Shown: positions 34,588 to 46,244, counted from the first letter of the stretch. The stretch is 64,000 nucleotides of DNA from Amyloporia xantha (GCA_036971615.1 JAYKKR010000001.1:1612001-1676000); one strand, 5' to 3'. A program made the numbers and translations. The notes: generated by a model from the sequence alone, not told the origin.

Positions 34588-35867
34588 CTAACTGCGACTC
34601 TTAACTATACCGCAAAACCTACAACTCCAGAACTCAGCAGGCATGCCCGTCTCTCCGCAGACCATACAAGACCATTCATGGGCAGAGATACGCTGCGCAG
34701 TATCCGGACGAGGGAAGTCGCAAGCCGCACATCGTGGAACTTGCTCTTCGTTGATCAGGGTGCATTGCGGACAGGACCAAGCCTCTAAGCTGGCAGAATG
34801 ATCTGGCAGCTTCGTGTCAGGATTGCTTCCAATAGACCGTGGTGTCATACTGGTGTGTATTGCATTATTATGCGAGGACTGCGCAGCCGATCGTTGTGCA
34901 CCTGAAGGGCGCACATTTTGACCAACGATGTCGAGTTCTGAATCTGAGTCTGAGTCATTAGTCAAATCGATGACTTCATCCACAGTGCTCTCCTTCGCGG
35001 CTTTCTCTGCTTCCTGTTGCGCGACTGCACCAGATGCGCACGCCTTCTCATCACGGGCTCTTCTCTCAGCTGCCTGTATGGTCAATCAGATATCACAGCA
35101 TCAACTAGCCTTCCTTGCAACCGTACCTCTGCAGCGAGTTCTCGCGGTGATTTTTGGCTTCGAACTTTGGCACCATCACCACCGAGAGGGCCGCCACTAC
35201 TCAGGATCAGATTAACCTTTCTCCTTTTCTCTGCCGCTTCAAGTGCTCTCCGTCGGGCAAGGTGCGGCGAGACATTGTGGGATACGTTAATGCCAAGCCT
35301 GTGTCCAGTGGAGAAGAAACCTTCGCCAGCGTAACCTGATCGCTGTAGGGCATTGTATTCTTCCTCCAGCACAGATAAGAATTTGTAGAACTTCTCATCG
35401 TGAGGACCGTGAACGTTGTGAGTGAGCTGCCAAGGCTCCGGTCAGACATGTTCAAGCACGGTTAAATCTAGACGTACCTCGTGTAGCATAGTATTTACGA
35501 TAAAGGTATCGTCATAGAAAGTGTCCGGCGCATGGGCAGGTCGAAGTCTCAGGAGGATCTTCTGACCGCTATTTATGTCTGCCTACGTTCAGCCATACGA
35601 CTAGTACGGTAATAACAAATGCACTCACTCAGCCCTAGTATACCATGCGCATTATGTAAGATCTCTTTCTCGCACCCCATGATATGCTGACTTACCTAGG
35701 AGATTCGGGCTTTCTGGGAAGAACTCAGCGAGAACGGGGAGCACCCAGCCATGCTTCCGCATGATGGGCTTGACGAGAGAGGCTATTCGTTGTAGTAATG
35801 ATAGAGCTTGGTCGGCCTTCGGCCGGCCTTTGAGATGGGTAAATGACTTGACAAAAGTGTTAGACAT
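34588..35867 (-). CDS. WSS1: Wss1-type WLM DNA-protein-crosslink protease
   Basis: SUMO- and DNA-dependent metalloprotease that digests proteins crosslinked to DNA, the fungal counterpart of SPRTN. Five exons, 35867-35696, 35634-35629, 35578-35478, 35426-35127 and 35073-34588, give 354 residues. The WLM domain starts at the N-terminus (FVKSFTHLKGRPKADQAL). Zinc-binding HExxH with its extension is HELTHNVHGPHD at about residue 92. Two C-terminal RanBP2-type zinc fingers follow: WSCPQCTLINEEQVPRCAAC and WSCMVCGE...WSCRFCG. A DLTNDSDSDSELDIV stretch resembles a SUMO-interacting motif. Exon 2 is only 6 nt and is needed to restore the conserved LLGLN(I/V)N sequence. The frame is open upstream to 36029, but the WLM start supports 35867. 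Confidence 0.9.
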
Positions 35868-36259
35868 TAAATCAGGACTAGTACAAGTATTCGATACCAA
35901 GTCTGAGCAACAGTGGACTCGGACGTGTGTAGGACGCGACTTAGATGTGATCACATGTCGGAAGTTTCCTGCGTCAATTGCAATCTTGACTTGGTTTGAG
36001 ACGGCGATGCTCCGCACGCCCGAATCCAAATGACCTTAGACTGTGCCCTTCACGGTTGCCGGACCTTCATCTTAGTACCCATCACGTCGCAATACCATCA
36101 GCTCATAAGTCAATGCAATTAGACGTAGCGTAAATTAGACAGGGAGAAAGGTTCATTGCTGCGTCTAGTTTTATAGAGCCAGGATTGCAATTTGCTTTTG
36201 GGCAGTCAAGCTTCTTCCTATTATCAAAGGGTAAAGATGCTACTGTTGTTCACCCTTAC
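35868..36259. other. WSS1 upstream region
   Basis: No gene supported; presumably the WSS1 promoter. The frame of WSS1 continues open to 36029 without family similarity. Confidence 0.45.
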
Positions 36260-36373
36260 ATCCTGCTCCTCGTTGAGAACCGTCTGGAGACGCTCTGCGA
36301 CGCCCAGCACCTCCGACGCGATCGTGAACAGCTCCCGCGGCCGCAAGGACGACGCGAGCGGGTCCAGCGGCAC
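36260..36373 (-). pseudogene. Orphan exon-like segment next to a repeat
   Basis: On the minus strand an open stretch encodes VPLDPLASSLRPRELFTIAS and continues with helical, heptad-like residues to LNEEQD. It is followed at once by a consensus donor GTAAGG (36259-36254). Codon choice and GC content are unlike the surrounding AT-rich repeat. I cannot find a matching upstream start or downstream exon, and the 361-bp repeat begins about 90 bp away. It may be the remnant of a small coiled-coil gene cut by repeat insertion. Family not recognised. Confidence 0.3.
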
Positions 36374-36465
36374 ATGTGAGTACGACCCGGCCCACAGAAC
36401 AGCACTGATACCGACACTAAGTCAAGCACTGGCAGCAGCAAAGTGACGACTCTGATGAGGAAGAA

Positions 36466-36826
36466 GTTCCTACTTGATATAAAATCATATAGCACCACGT
36501 GGCAACCGAATGCGAGCACCATTCACGTGAAATACACGTGAGTGGTTTCCATACACCACGTGATGCAGTCAAAAGATACGTCTACCGCTTCCAACAGCTT
36601 ACAAAACATATTCAAAAATTGGCACAGACATGGACAGCAGAATAAGTAGTCCCCCTTCGAATGCGTGGACTCCTAGGAGCAAAAACGCAAAGTCAAAGTG
36701 AGAAACATCACCTGGAAACAAACAAGAACGTGATCGCTTAAACGTTTCGGTTCCAACGAGGGTGGAGCCCTTACATAAGCACACTCACCGTACATCAATT
36801 GATAACCAAATGACAGGTCATTTGGG
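36466..36826 (-). repeat. 361-bp interspersed repeat, copy A
   Basis: The reverse complement of this segment matches 62937-63521 almost base for base, apart from a 221-bp insertion in that copy. Copy A is the uninterrupted version. It starts (minus orientation) at the 20-bp interrupted palindrome 36806-36825 and ends at the GTTCCTACTTG edge at 36466. It contains four CACGTG hexamers within 67 bp (36496, 36524, 36535, 36557). No coding potential or LTR-type TG...CA ends are visible, so the class of repeat is unknown. Confidence 0.85.
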
Positions 36827-37370
36827 AAATATTGCGATAACATTGAGTGACATTGTGACTCATTGTGAGCACGAATTTCCATTACAATTGCCTTATAAAG
36901 TCATCACGGTCATTACAATGGCATTGCAAGGGCGTCACAGTGATTGTGATGAATTGCAATCGAGCCGAAAACGCTTAGACGTTGAGTGCCATTACAAACC
37001 ATTGCAAACCGGTCTGGAAATCTCCGACGCACGTGACCGACGCGTCAGTGCATGCCAGGTGACGTGGAAGCCTGCGGCAGGCGCAGCCTTGTCTTAGAAA
37101 GCACCTTAGAGAGTGAGAGAGGGACAGTCATTATCAAGGGCGCAGCCCAGCAGACGGCATATTTTGTGGAATAGGCATGTATTCCAGGTCATATAATTCC
37201 AGCATATAAACATATTGCTTCTCAACTGAAGCAGGGATCGTAATGTAACGTCTCATAAAGTGGATCATAATGGGCAGTCATATGTGAAATCGGACGAAAC
37301 AAGCAACAGACAGCTAAAGAAAGCGGTAGGACAGCACCAGGAGGCAAGCGGAGTAAACGGTATCACGGTA
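36827..37370. other. Intergenic stretch with CATTG/ATTGCA-rich segment
   Basis: From about 36827 to 37020 short words of the type CATTG, ATTGTGA, ATTACAATTGC and ATTGCAA recur in both orientations. The resulting degenerate, partly self-complementary array is not a clean tandem repeat. The remainder up to 37370 has no supported feature and holds the 3' end of the methyltransferase gene. Confidence 0.4.
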
Positions 37371-39714
37371 TCAAGGAACCATCGGAAGAAGTGAACCACT
37401 TGGGGCCTTGACTGCAGAGTAGACGCGAATTGTTCGCACTATCGACATAGCCTTGCCATCTTGGGACATCCGTGGCGCACGACCAGTCGGTGTTGAAAAT
37501 GCACGCTCCCTGCCCGAAGGCTGAACGGTCGTCGCATTGGTAGCGAACCGTCGCAGGGAAGCGAACGGCGACGTCTCCGGTATATCTTCCTCCATTCTCA
37601 GGCCAGCATAGTCGTAGGGCAAGTTGAATCGCTTGCGTTTGAAACTGTATCATATCCCGATCAGTATCGCAACACAGTTGAGTAACAGCAGGCTGACCGA
37701 TCGTAATCCGACAGATAGTCGTTGCACTCTTGTTTGGACAACAAAGGGTTACCATTTTTATCTGTCTGCTCCGACATGTAAGTTAGCAGTGCGTCGCTGC
37801 ACCCAAGAAGCGTGTGCATGCTCTTGCATAGGTGCATTTCCAATTCAGCCGGTGGAAATGGAAGCAGCGTAGAGCCAGGCAACAGAATAAGCCCGGGGGG
37901 TTCAAAGGGTATGTTCGCGCGCGATGCCTTCTGCGCAGAGTCGCCCAAGAGTATCCGCATAGCTTTCGGGCTAATCGGCGGGGCAACAACATTGCTTGTC
38001 ATACCCATGCACGGGTCATTCTCACCATCGCCTTCACTGGATCTTGGTCGCCGACCATTTGTCTTCTTGGCACCGCTTCCGTCTTCAAAGAGCTCTCGGT
38101 GAGGTAGTGCCAAATGGAATTCATGGAGAAGCGTCTTATTTTCTTCTCCAAAGACCTGGCTCAGTAGATCATCCATGAATTGGTGAGGCCGTGGCGAGAC
38201 GTGGTATTTGTGAACAAGCATGTTATCGAAGATAGTCTCAAGGTCTTGCGATGCAGCTGCGTTCGCGGCGTATTCCATCTGTGATGCGTTCCGTACATGC
38301 CTCGGGCGCAGAGGCGCCCCATTGGAGCGATTATGGAAACTTGTGTTTTTGACGAAATTTGGCCTTGGCGGAGGGTCCGGGAGATGGAAGACGACGTCGT
38401 CGTCATCTAGACTGGACCTCCTGCATTCTTGTGAGTTAGACCGGTGTATGTGTGGTGAGGAAGGGATAGATCGAGTAGGGGGCGACGTTGACACGTCGGA
38501 GATGTATTCCAGCCTCCCGGCTGGCTTCAGAACTCGTCGCACCTCCGTCAAGACCAACCCCCAGCGATCCTTTGGGACGACAAGGCTCAGATCAGCCATC
38601 CTGACAAGGTCAAATACTTCATCGGAAAATGGCAATGTGTACTTGACGCTGTCGCTGACGGTGAGTAGGGAAAGAAAAAGGATACGGCATGCTTACAAAT
38701 TTCCCCGCTGCCAGATAACGTTCTTGGGACCGGCGTCTGAATCCGAGTCCGCAGATACATCTCCATCGTGAAGGCTGTGAACGTCAATCAAATCGAAGCC
38801 AACAATCTTTGAACCCTTCCACGACTTAGCCGCATAGAGAACCCAGTGACCTTGACCGCATCCAAGGTCTATAACATAGGCGGGTGGTTTCTTGCCATAA
38901 TCGTGAAAAGACGGTGAGTTGTGAGGATTAATTCGGCGTAAGAGTTCGTGAGTATAATATTCACTTGCAAATGTATTTGTCAACACTGCACAATGTAAGT
39001 GAAACAATGCACCCACTTGTCTAGTACAACCTGGCTGTATGATTGCATGTAAGGTGCATCTTCGCGCTCGAACGGGTGGTGCGGCATGCTTCGTCTTGAT
39101 ACTGTACGATTTAGATCTTCAAATGTAAAATCTTTGAGTAGTCTTCTATCATCTTCATGCATTGCACTTGGCGATGGGAAAGAAGGAGGGCTTCCACTGA
39201 GATCATCGAGACCATAAGAAGCCACACTGTCATCTAAAGCAAAATAGCGGTCCAACGGCTCTGGAAAGGCGGCAGGTAGCATCGCCGGAGTATTGGATGC
39301 ACTCTGGTTGAACCTTTTCTTCAGCTTCGACGGACTGCTTGGACTAGACGGTGTCGAGAAAGACATCATGGAGGTGCCAAACGTATCGCTAGAGGTGGGA
39401 CTCTCCGTCCGCGACTTGAAACTGCTTACAGAGCTAGAACCGATGGAGGAGGGATTGGAGATATTGCGTTTCAGAGGACTGTCTCTGCCGAAGGGCATAG
39501 CGGGGGATGGTGCCAGGTAGGGCGAGCCACACGAACTTGAACAGCTAGAATGAGAAATCGACGTAGAGTGCAGAGGCTCAGGGCTGTCCGCCCAGGCAGC
39601 AGGACCCAGCGAGGGCGTGGTGCGCGTCCGGTCGTGGTGGTCAGAAGCAGAAGAGTCTCCAGTAGCCGAAGGGTACATATATAAAGAAGCTTTGGCCGAG
39701 AGATTAGGGGCCAT
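37371..39714 (-). CDS. SAM-dependent methyltransferase with disordered N-terminus
   Basis: Class I methyltransferase of a basidiomycete family of unknown substrate. Exons 39714-39017, 38963-38697, 38648-37698 and 37644-37371 give 729 residues. The first about 225 residues are Ser/Pro-rich and disordered. The catalytic domain opens with YTHELLRRINP, then SAM motif I, YVIDLGCGQGHWVLYAA, and IVGFDLID as the acidic loop. FDLVRMADLSL and VRRVLKPAGRLEYISD form the later strands. A large insertion rich in Ser/Arg separates these from the C-terminal part (CNDYLSDYD joined to FKRKRFNLPYDYAGLRMEED, ending VRTIRVYSAVKAPSGS). The final join restores a family sequence lost in the unspliced frame. Target (protein, lipid or small molecule) is unknown. 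Confidence 0.83.
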
Positions 39715-40442
39715 TCTCAAGAAGCACTAGGAAGATCAGAGCGGGACGAATTAAAGCGTCGCAATGCCCAGAATACAAGGGTGCCACGCTTCCACGGTGG
39801 CGGTCTGCTTTGTCGTCTACGAGACAAAGGTACGTGGAACACGAGAAAAGGAGCGCCCACGGGACCGTTTGGAAGTCCGGTCAAAGCTTAAGAGGCTAGA
39901 CACCTTCTTTGACCCGCTAGATTGTAACGATGAGGGGATACGCGTGTCGAGTAGTGTTAGCAAGTCGGATAGCACTGTTTAGTAATTGTTACAGGCTCAC
40001 AAGAAATGCCGACGGCTGACATGCTGACAGAATGGCGGCAGTCTGTCTCGCTCTTACTCGTATGTGTAGTTATCTCATCCACAACGTATGGCTAAAGCAG
40101 TGGATGTGCCGTCCAGGGGATCCTTGCACTGGCGCTGTGGGTTCGGGATGCACACAAAGACAAGTAAGAAGCACAGACGGGCGTCTAATTTCCCGATCAC
40201 CATTCTGTACGCCCTGATGCGAGTCTGCAACTAGCAGATCAAGATTCGTCTCTGCTCGTGTGCTTATTCAGGGATCAAGTCTGCATAGCTGGAAACCTCA
40301 AAGATATGTAGCTAAATTAAATACTCGAAATGCCAATGCATGTATTGCAGGTGGAAGTACTAGAGGGCGTTGGGATAGGTCCACCAACTCGCGGATTCTG
40401 ACCCTATGTTACATAGGATGGATATACAGAAAACAAAGGATC
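39715..40442. other. Intergenic region upstream of the methyltransferase
   Basis: About 730 bp with no supported gene on either strand; promoter of the methyltransferase (-) and 3' flank of SF3B5 (-). Confidence 0.45.
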
Positions 40443-40986
40443 TCAGTCATCTTTAGCAGGAGGAGGCCCGCATGGTTGGAGCATGCGCTAGATAGACAGG
40501 AGTGAGAACGTCGGTTGAAAGAACCTGGTCACAATAGCTTACCTCTGTCATCTCGAACTTTACCCTGCCAATTGCCTCTCCATCTGCAATCGCCAGATAG
40601 GAAGCAAGCGTAGGGTGTCCAGCAATCGATGCGAGGGTGTCCCGATGTTGATGCGTGAGCCATTCGCTGGGAGTCCGTCAGTGAATGTTTGCATGGTCGT
40701 CACCCATCCACTCACTACTTCGTCAAGTCAGCATGTCCTGCATGTAAAGAATGTTATTTAGAAATGTTAGGTCTCCAGAGCCTCCTTATTCACTCACCGG
40801 TACCGGTATAACGAGCGTGCACTGAGGGTCAGATTGCAGTAAGTATCGAAAGTCTCCATACAAACCCAGCGGACGACTCACAGTGTTCGAGCTGCGTATT
40901 AGCAGTATACCTCAGTTCAGAAGACTAAAGCCCGGGAAGTGAGTGCCCTGTGCATTCTCTCCAGGCAAACGGACATGACTGACCAT
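40443..40986 (-). CDS. SF3B5: Splicing factor 3B subunit 5 (SF3b10)
   Basis: Small subunit of the U2 snRNP SF3b complex, which helps recognise the branch point. It is easy to miss because 86 residues are spread over six coding exons: 40986-40984, 40924-40882, 40821-40798, 40737-40716, 40666-40543 and 40487-40443. The joined protein contains TQLEHLHARYTGTGHADLTK, then YEWLTHQHRDT, then RVKFEMTE, and ends with RMLQPCGPPPAKDD. These follow human SF3B5 block by block, and the length (86) equals the human protein. The first coding exon is only ATG. Using the donor at 40715 rather than 40718 gives the conserved TKYEWL. The start is 138 bp from the divergent LRP1 gene. Confidence 0.93.
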
Positions 40987-41124
40987 GACAAGAGCGATAT
41001 TTGCGTGTGTTGATCCCGTGCTAAGATTGAATCTACCATCTCAGATCTCAGTTCGATCTCTGAAAACTTGGCAGCGAGCGACGCCGAGCGTAAGTTGCGA
41101 CTAGGGCACTACTCTCTCCAGCTT

Positions 41125-42234
41125 ATGGCCATGAACAAACTTCATTCACAACTCGCGTCTCTGGACAGTGCACTCGATGATTTGGAAACCAAGCTCGAAC
41201 CTTTGCTCGCGCAGACGTTGCCCGAGTCCGTAATTGGCTTAGAAACAATCCAGCAGGCAAAGCTTCAGGTCGCCTTGCCCTACCTTGTCTACGACTTGAT
41301 CTTCAGTATGTCATACGTCATGCCGAATGTCTATACTATTTGCACAGCCCTAATACTGGGAAGTCTATCTCAAAACTAGAGGCATAGATCCAAAGACGCA
41401 TCCGGTCGTAGCTGAATTGGTGCGTATTCCTCTCCTGGATGTTTGGATGAAATGTGATTCGATTTGTATCAAGGACCGCATACGTCAGTACTTTGACAAG
41501 ATAAAGAATGCCGAAGATCCAGCCAAGCGTAAGTTGACTCATCACCCAGTCTCGACTATTCATAACGTTTGTTACCGCGAAATCAGGCACAGCAACAGTG
41601 GACAAGGCCGCAGCCAACCGCTTTATCAAGCATGCCATCGCGCAAGTCAAAGCTCAACGCCCTCCAGGCGACGACGGAGGCCCTTCCCACATTCGCTTCA
41701 GCGAGGGTGGAGATAGTCATATACCGACCAAAGTGACGAGCAAGATGGTGGCGCGCGCCCAGTATGAACAAGAATTGGCGGAGCTTGGGAGTGAGGAAGA
41801 GGACGATCTAGAGGTGATTGAGGACGTTGAGGATGCCGCAGATGCAGAAGCGAAATCTAGCGCGTCTCGCAATGATAAGGGCAAGGGAAAAGCAGTAGAC
41901 AGCGACGAAGCTGTTCAGGCCGTGTCCGGGCGCAAGCGAAGACGTCCTCCTGTTGATCCATTTGCTGGTACGCCCTCCCCGCGTTCGTGTGTATGCTAGC
42001 GAGATTTATCACTACGCAGGTTATGGAGACCAACCAAGCGGCGGATCGCCAAATGTTCATTCTGTCAAGAAGAGTAAAGCGAAGACAACAGCTATTGACG
42101 TCACGATGGTTGACACCGTACAAGAAAGCAGCGGTCCAAGCACACCTCAGTCATCTTCAGAAAATGCGAAGAAGGAAAAGAGAGCGGCTAAGAAGGCCGC
42201 GAGGAAGGCAAAGAGAAGGGAATCAGACGGATAG
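41125..42234 (+). CDS. LRP1: Exosome cofactor Lrp1/Rrp47 (C1D family)
   Basis: Nuclear partner of the Rrp6 exonuclease, needed for snoRNA and rRNA 3' processing and surveillance. Exons 41125-41305, 41364-41419, 41474-41528, 41587-41967 and 42020-42234 give 295 residues. The Sas10/C1D helical domain contains LPESVIGLETIQQAKLQVAL, then YLKTRGIDPKTHPVVAEL joined to DRIRQYFDKIKNAEDPAK, the family's strongest motif. The C-terminal half is acidic then Lys/Arg-rich, as in other RNA-binding C1D proteins. An in-frame second ATG is two codons downstream. Assignment is firm. Confidence 0.92.
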
Positions 42235-42474
42235 TATCCTTAGGCTTCTCATCGACGACATTTATTGTTTGTTCTACATAATACGGATGTAATATTGCTG
42301 GCTAATTCACGCTCAGTGTTCTGCCGACAACATGCGTGTGGAAGGAATCAATAACTGTACAATGCTGAAAAGAACAAAAGGTACAACGATCTATGCAAAT
42401 ATTACAGAATAATACAGCCAAAAATATACAACAGTAGCAACGTATACGATACAGAGACGTCAATACATCCTATC

Positions 42475-45400
42475 CTACATAATTGTACAGCCTTCCCTAT
42501 TGTCGTTATTCATGTCCATAACTAACGGAGAAGTCGCTCCTGACCGTCTTCCGCTTGGAGACCACCATCTGGCCCGCCCCGCAGAGTTCCCGGCCGAGTC
42601 TTCCACACTGCTGTACGACACATTGGCACCCCGCCTCGTCAACTTGCGCTTCTTCTCCCGCGCCGCCCTGACAGCATCTACAGTCTGCCAGGAGTAGAAT
42701 GTCTTGAGGGCCACACGACTCGGATCGCACTCGTCCTGCCCTACTTCGAGTCCCTCCTCATCCCGCGCATCGAGGAAGCCGAGCTTCCGCGCCTCATACG
42801 ACCGCCAGCCAATTCGCGGTCGTGTCTCACCCGCGAGGTCCTTCACCGTCTGCTCGCCGACGCCCCGACAGTCGACTGCTACCACCTGAGAGTTATGCGT
42901 CTTGCGATCATGGGCAAGTCGCACAAATTCCTTCACAATAGGTCCCGACATGCGCGTGTTATCAGCTTCCAGCGTATGCAGGCGCGTACAGTTGGTGATG
43001 AGGTCTAATATTGCCTCGTTGGTGATATTGGCAGCGTAAGAGATAATGAGGTGCTCTAAAGCGTGTCCAGGTCGTGGAGGTGCAGGGAAACGCGTGGGCG
43101 AGGCATGTGTGGGTGAGTCTGGGGTAATGGCCAGGAGAACGTTGTCGGTGATTTCAGAAGCGTCTTCCAAATCCAGACGGCGTATGAGTGGCGTGGTGTT
43201 CAGAAGGCGTACAAGTCCGTCGTCGCCAAGGTCGGGCCCTATGCCCGCCAGCTCCAAAAATTCTAGCTTCGGAACGGCGTGCGCTAAATGCGAGCACGCA
43301 TGATCCGTTAACATGGGGCAGAAAGACAATGAGAGATGCCGCAGACGGGTGACTCGTCTCCAGTACGTGGCCGAATCGTTCTGGCCACGGCCAGCTTCAC
43401 GCGCTGTAAGCTTGACCACTTCGTTCTCGCCAGCATCATCCTGCAAGCAAGACACAAAGGCTTCCACTGCAGAAGTATGCAGGTCTCTGGAATAACTGAG
43501 ATCCAGGACCTCGAGATACGGTGCGGCTTTGCCAAGGGCTGCCATCATATCATCTTTGACGCGCCTGAGGCCAGAAAGCCTTAGCTCCTTCAGCGGCATA
43601 TACTCCTGGCGGGAAAGCGTTGCAGTGACAAGAGAATGAATTCCCTCTCCGTTCATGCGCGAACATCTGCTAAGGTCAAGAGAGACAAGCTGGGGGCAGT
43701 AAACTGCAAGAATGTCGCAAGTCGTATTCGTAACGGCAGAAAGCCCCCTCAAACAGAGACTGCGGAGGGATGGAGAGCGTATGAGAAGATGATGCAGTGA
43801 ACGGGTGGTGAGCGTCGAGCAGCCTTGCAGATCGATTGCTATGAGATGTGTATAATTGAGATCGCCGGTGAGCGACGGCTCGGTGCAAAGATGGTTGGTG
43901 ATGTCCATGAGAGTTGATTCGGAGAGATCAGTATGTCCGGTGAAATTGATGTGTCTAATGAACCTGCCTGCGATCTGGGAGACTTGAAGGAGGACGGCCG
44001 GCGGTAACATAGGGAAAGAGCGAAGATCCAGCTTCGCCCATAGCTGGCCGTCGAACACGAGGGTCCGCCAGGACTTCGAGACCTGCAACGATGCGACTGT
44101 CATCGGACCAGTTCCGACATGAGGTACAATATACCTACCCTGCTTAATTTGAATAACTCCCGAACGCCCCTATCTCTTCCTACCCACTTGTTCTTGTGAG
44201 ACGTGGCCTTGCGCACGGTCCAGTTGCCTTCTCGGATGTTCCTCTGATACTCTGCCTCGTGGACAACTACCAAAGATGCAAATATATGCAACTTCAGTTC
44301 ATTCGGTAGAAATTCGTCGAAATAGTTTGGGATAACAAGAGGGGTGGGTTTGAAGATATCGGTGGTGGTAACAGGGACAAGATCGAGAGCAGTGGAGGGA
44401 AGAGGTAACGGAGATGAATAGGAACGACCCTTCGCTCGAACAAGTGAATTGTCAGACGGACGGCCAGAGAAATAGAACGGTAAGGCTGGTTCGATGCTTT
44501 CGAAGCCAAAATCAATCTCCAACACGGGGGTGGTGACTAGGCTGGTCTGGTGTTTGACCTCGTGCAGCCACGGAGTGAGACAGTTCGCCTGCCCCACATC
44601 AGCACGTCCAAACATATCAGAATCGACAAAATCGCTGCTACCAGACGGTAGGGGTGGTAAGGTGGGAGTGCTAGGAGAGGAATCCCGCTTCTTGAACAGA
44701 AGCTTCCGCGCCAAAGTCCCTGGTCCCTTCGAGCCGGCTAGCTTGACCTTGGCCTTTGTAATGGAAGCCGTGGAGAGAGAGCGCTTCGATCGCACGGAGA
44801 GATTTGAGAGTGAGCGCCGGCGCGAAGGTATGCGCGCCAAAGGACTAGATTCTTCCACCGGTGCAGGCGAAACACCCGTCGGAGTCATAGTCCACATAGT
44901 GGGACTCGGTTCGGGGTCGTCTGTGGAGGCATAACCAGAGCCGTATGATGAAGGACCCGCAATAGATGATGAAGATATGTCGAAAACTGGCCAATCTGAG
45001 CTCTCGTAGTTGAGCTCTGTCGTGACGAACGATAAAGGTGGGAGGCTAGGAGGCATCTCCCGACTCTTTCCCTTTCCCTCCAAATTATCCATCGTCTCGA
45101 CCGCCGAGTCGGCTATATGCGCTGCGATGGGGACTGGGGTAGAGATCCTCAACGATTGTAGATCAAGAGACGAAGGCGGGGAGAGTGATAAATCGAGGAG
45201 AGGCTCGTACATGCTGGTGGAGATCGCTGAGCCGAACGACAGTGAGAACAAGTCGTCCGGGCTCTCGCGAGATCTTGCCTCGACCAGCTCCTGCGTCTGG
45301 GTCGACACTGGCTGAGAGATGCCCTTTCCCTTGGACTCGGACATGTCTGCATCCCCTATCCCGCTAGAGGATGGCTCTTGGTACCAGGACATGTTGGAGG

Positions 45401-45569
45401 AGGAATATAAGGTCGATAACTTGTCCGTGAGGTCTGCAATGCACGAGGAGGGAGATTGAGGCTCCCTTGCAGAGGCCTCGAGGACGTTCCGGTCCTCTGC
45501 CGGTTCATAAGAGTCGAACTGGAAGAGGGGGTCAGGCTCTGTGTTATCGATGTCGTGCGCACGGCTCAT
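42475..45569 (-). CDS. F-box and leucine-rich-repeat protein with C-terminal CaaX box
   Basis: Likely substrate receptor of an SCF ubiquitin ligase. Two exons, 45569-44139 and 44082-42475, give 1012 residues. The first about 410 residues are Ser/Pro-rich and disordered. The F-box is FDEFLPNELKLHIFASL through LFKLSRVSKSWRTLVFDGQLW, with the single intron inside it. About ten LRRs follow, with recurrent LxxLxLSxC-type units (LVSLDLSRCSRM, LRHLSLSFCPMLTD, LEFLELAGIG, IRRLDLEDASEITD). The last four residues are CTIM, a CaaX box favouring farnesylation, after a Ser/Arg-rich tail. Membrane-anchored F-box/LRR proteins such as human FBXL2 have this arrangement. Substrate unknown. Confidence 0.88.
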
Positions 45570-46244
45570 GTTCAGAGCCTGCAGTTCTAAGCGAGAGAAA
45601 CGATGCTAGATAACAGATACAAGATTGAAAGCAGATAATAAGAAAGCAATAAGACAGAGCTAGAAAGGGGGTCTCGGGAGGGGTGCTGCAGCAGGACCCA
45701 GCATGAGCGGATGCCGGAGGGAGTGTCGGAACGGAGTCATATATATGCAGTGGTGGTCATGTAGCAGCGGGGAGCAAGACGCCATGACACCGGGAAAATC
45801 TTATCACCGCATACTGACGTCGCCTCCAGTCTGGCTGTCGTCGTCCGCCTGCTGGAAAACATATGCACATCCCTCTTAGCATATAGCAATAGCATTTGCC
45901 AACCTGAATCACTCTGGTTAGGCTGTGCCTCGTTAAGCCAGTCTCGTGGAGATCGTGTTTCAGATATATAACAGAGTGAATTACTAAGGTACGCATCAAG
46001 CTACTTCGTACAAGCTATAGTGCAACCTCAGGAGAAACACAGGAGCGTGCAGGGAAAGCCGACAGGAATGCTACAACTGACACGCCGTAGGTGCTACCAC
46101 GGTCCGCAGGAAACGCGCGAAAAGGGGCCGTTGAAAGTCCTCACGAGTCTCGAACACGTCATAAATAGGGAAAGTCTGTGGGAACGAGCTCAGGCCGAAA
46201 TAAAGTCGGGCTGAGTAGACATCGACCTGCGGACTTCAATAACG
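45570..46244. other. Intergenic region upstream of the F-box gene
   Basis: About 675 bp; promoter and probably leader of the F-box/LRR gene. No other feature supported. Confidence 0.45.
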
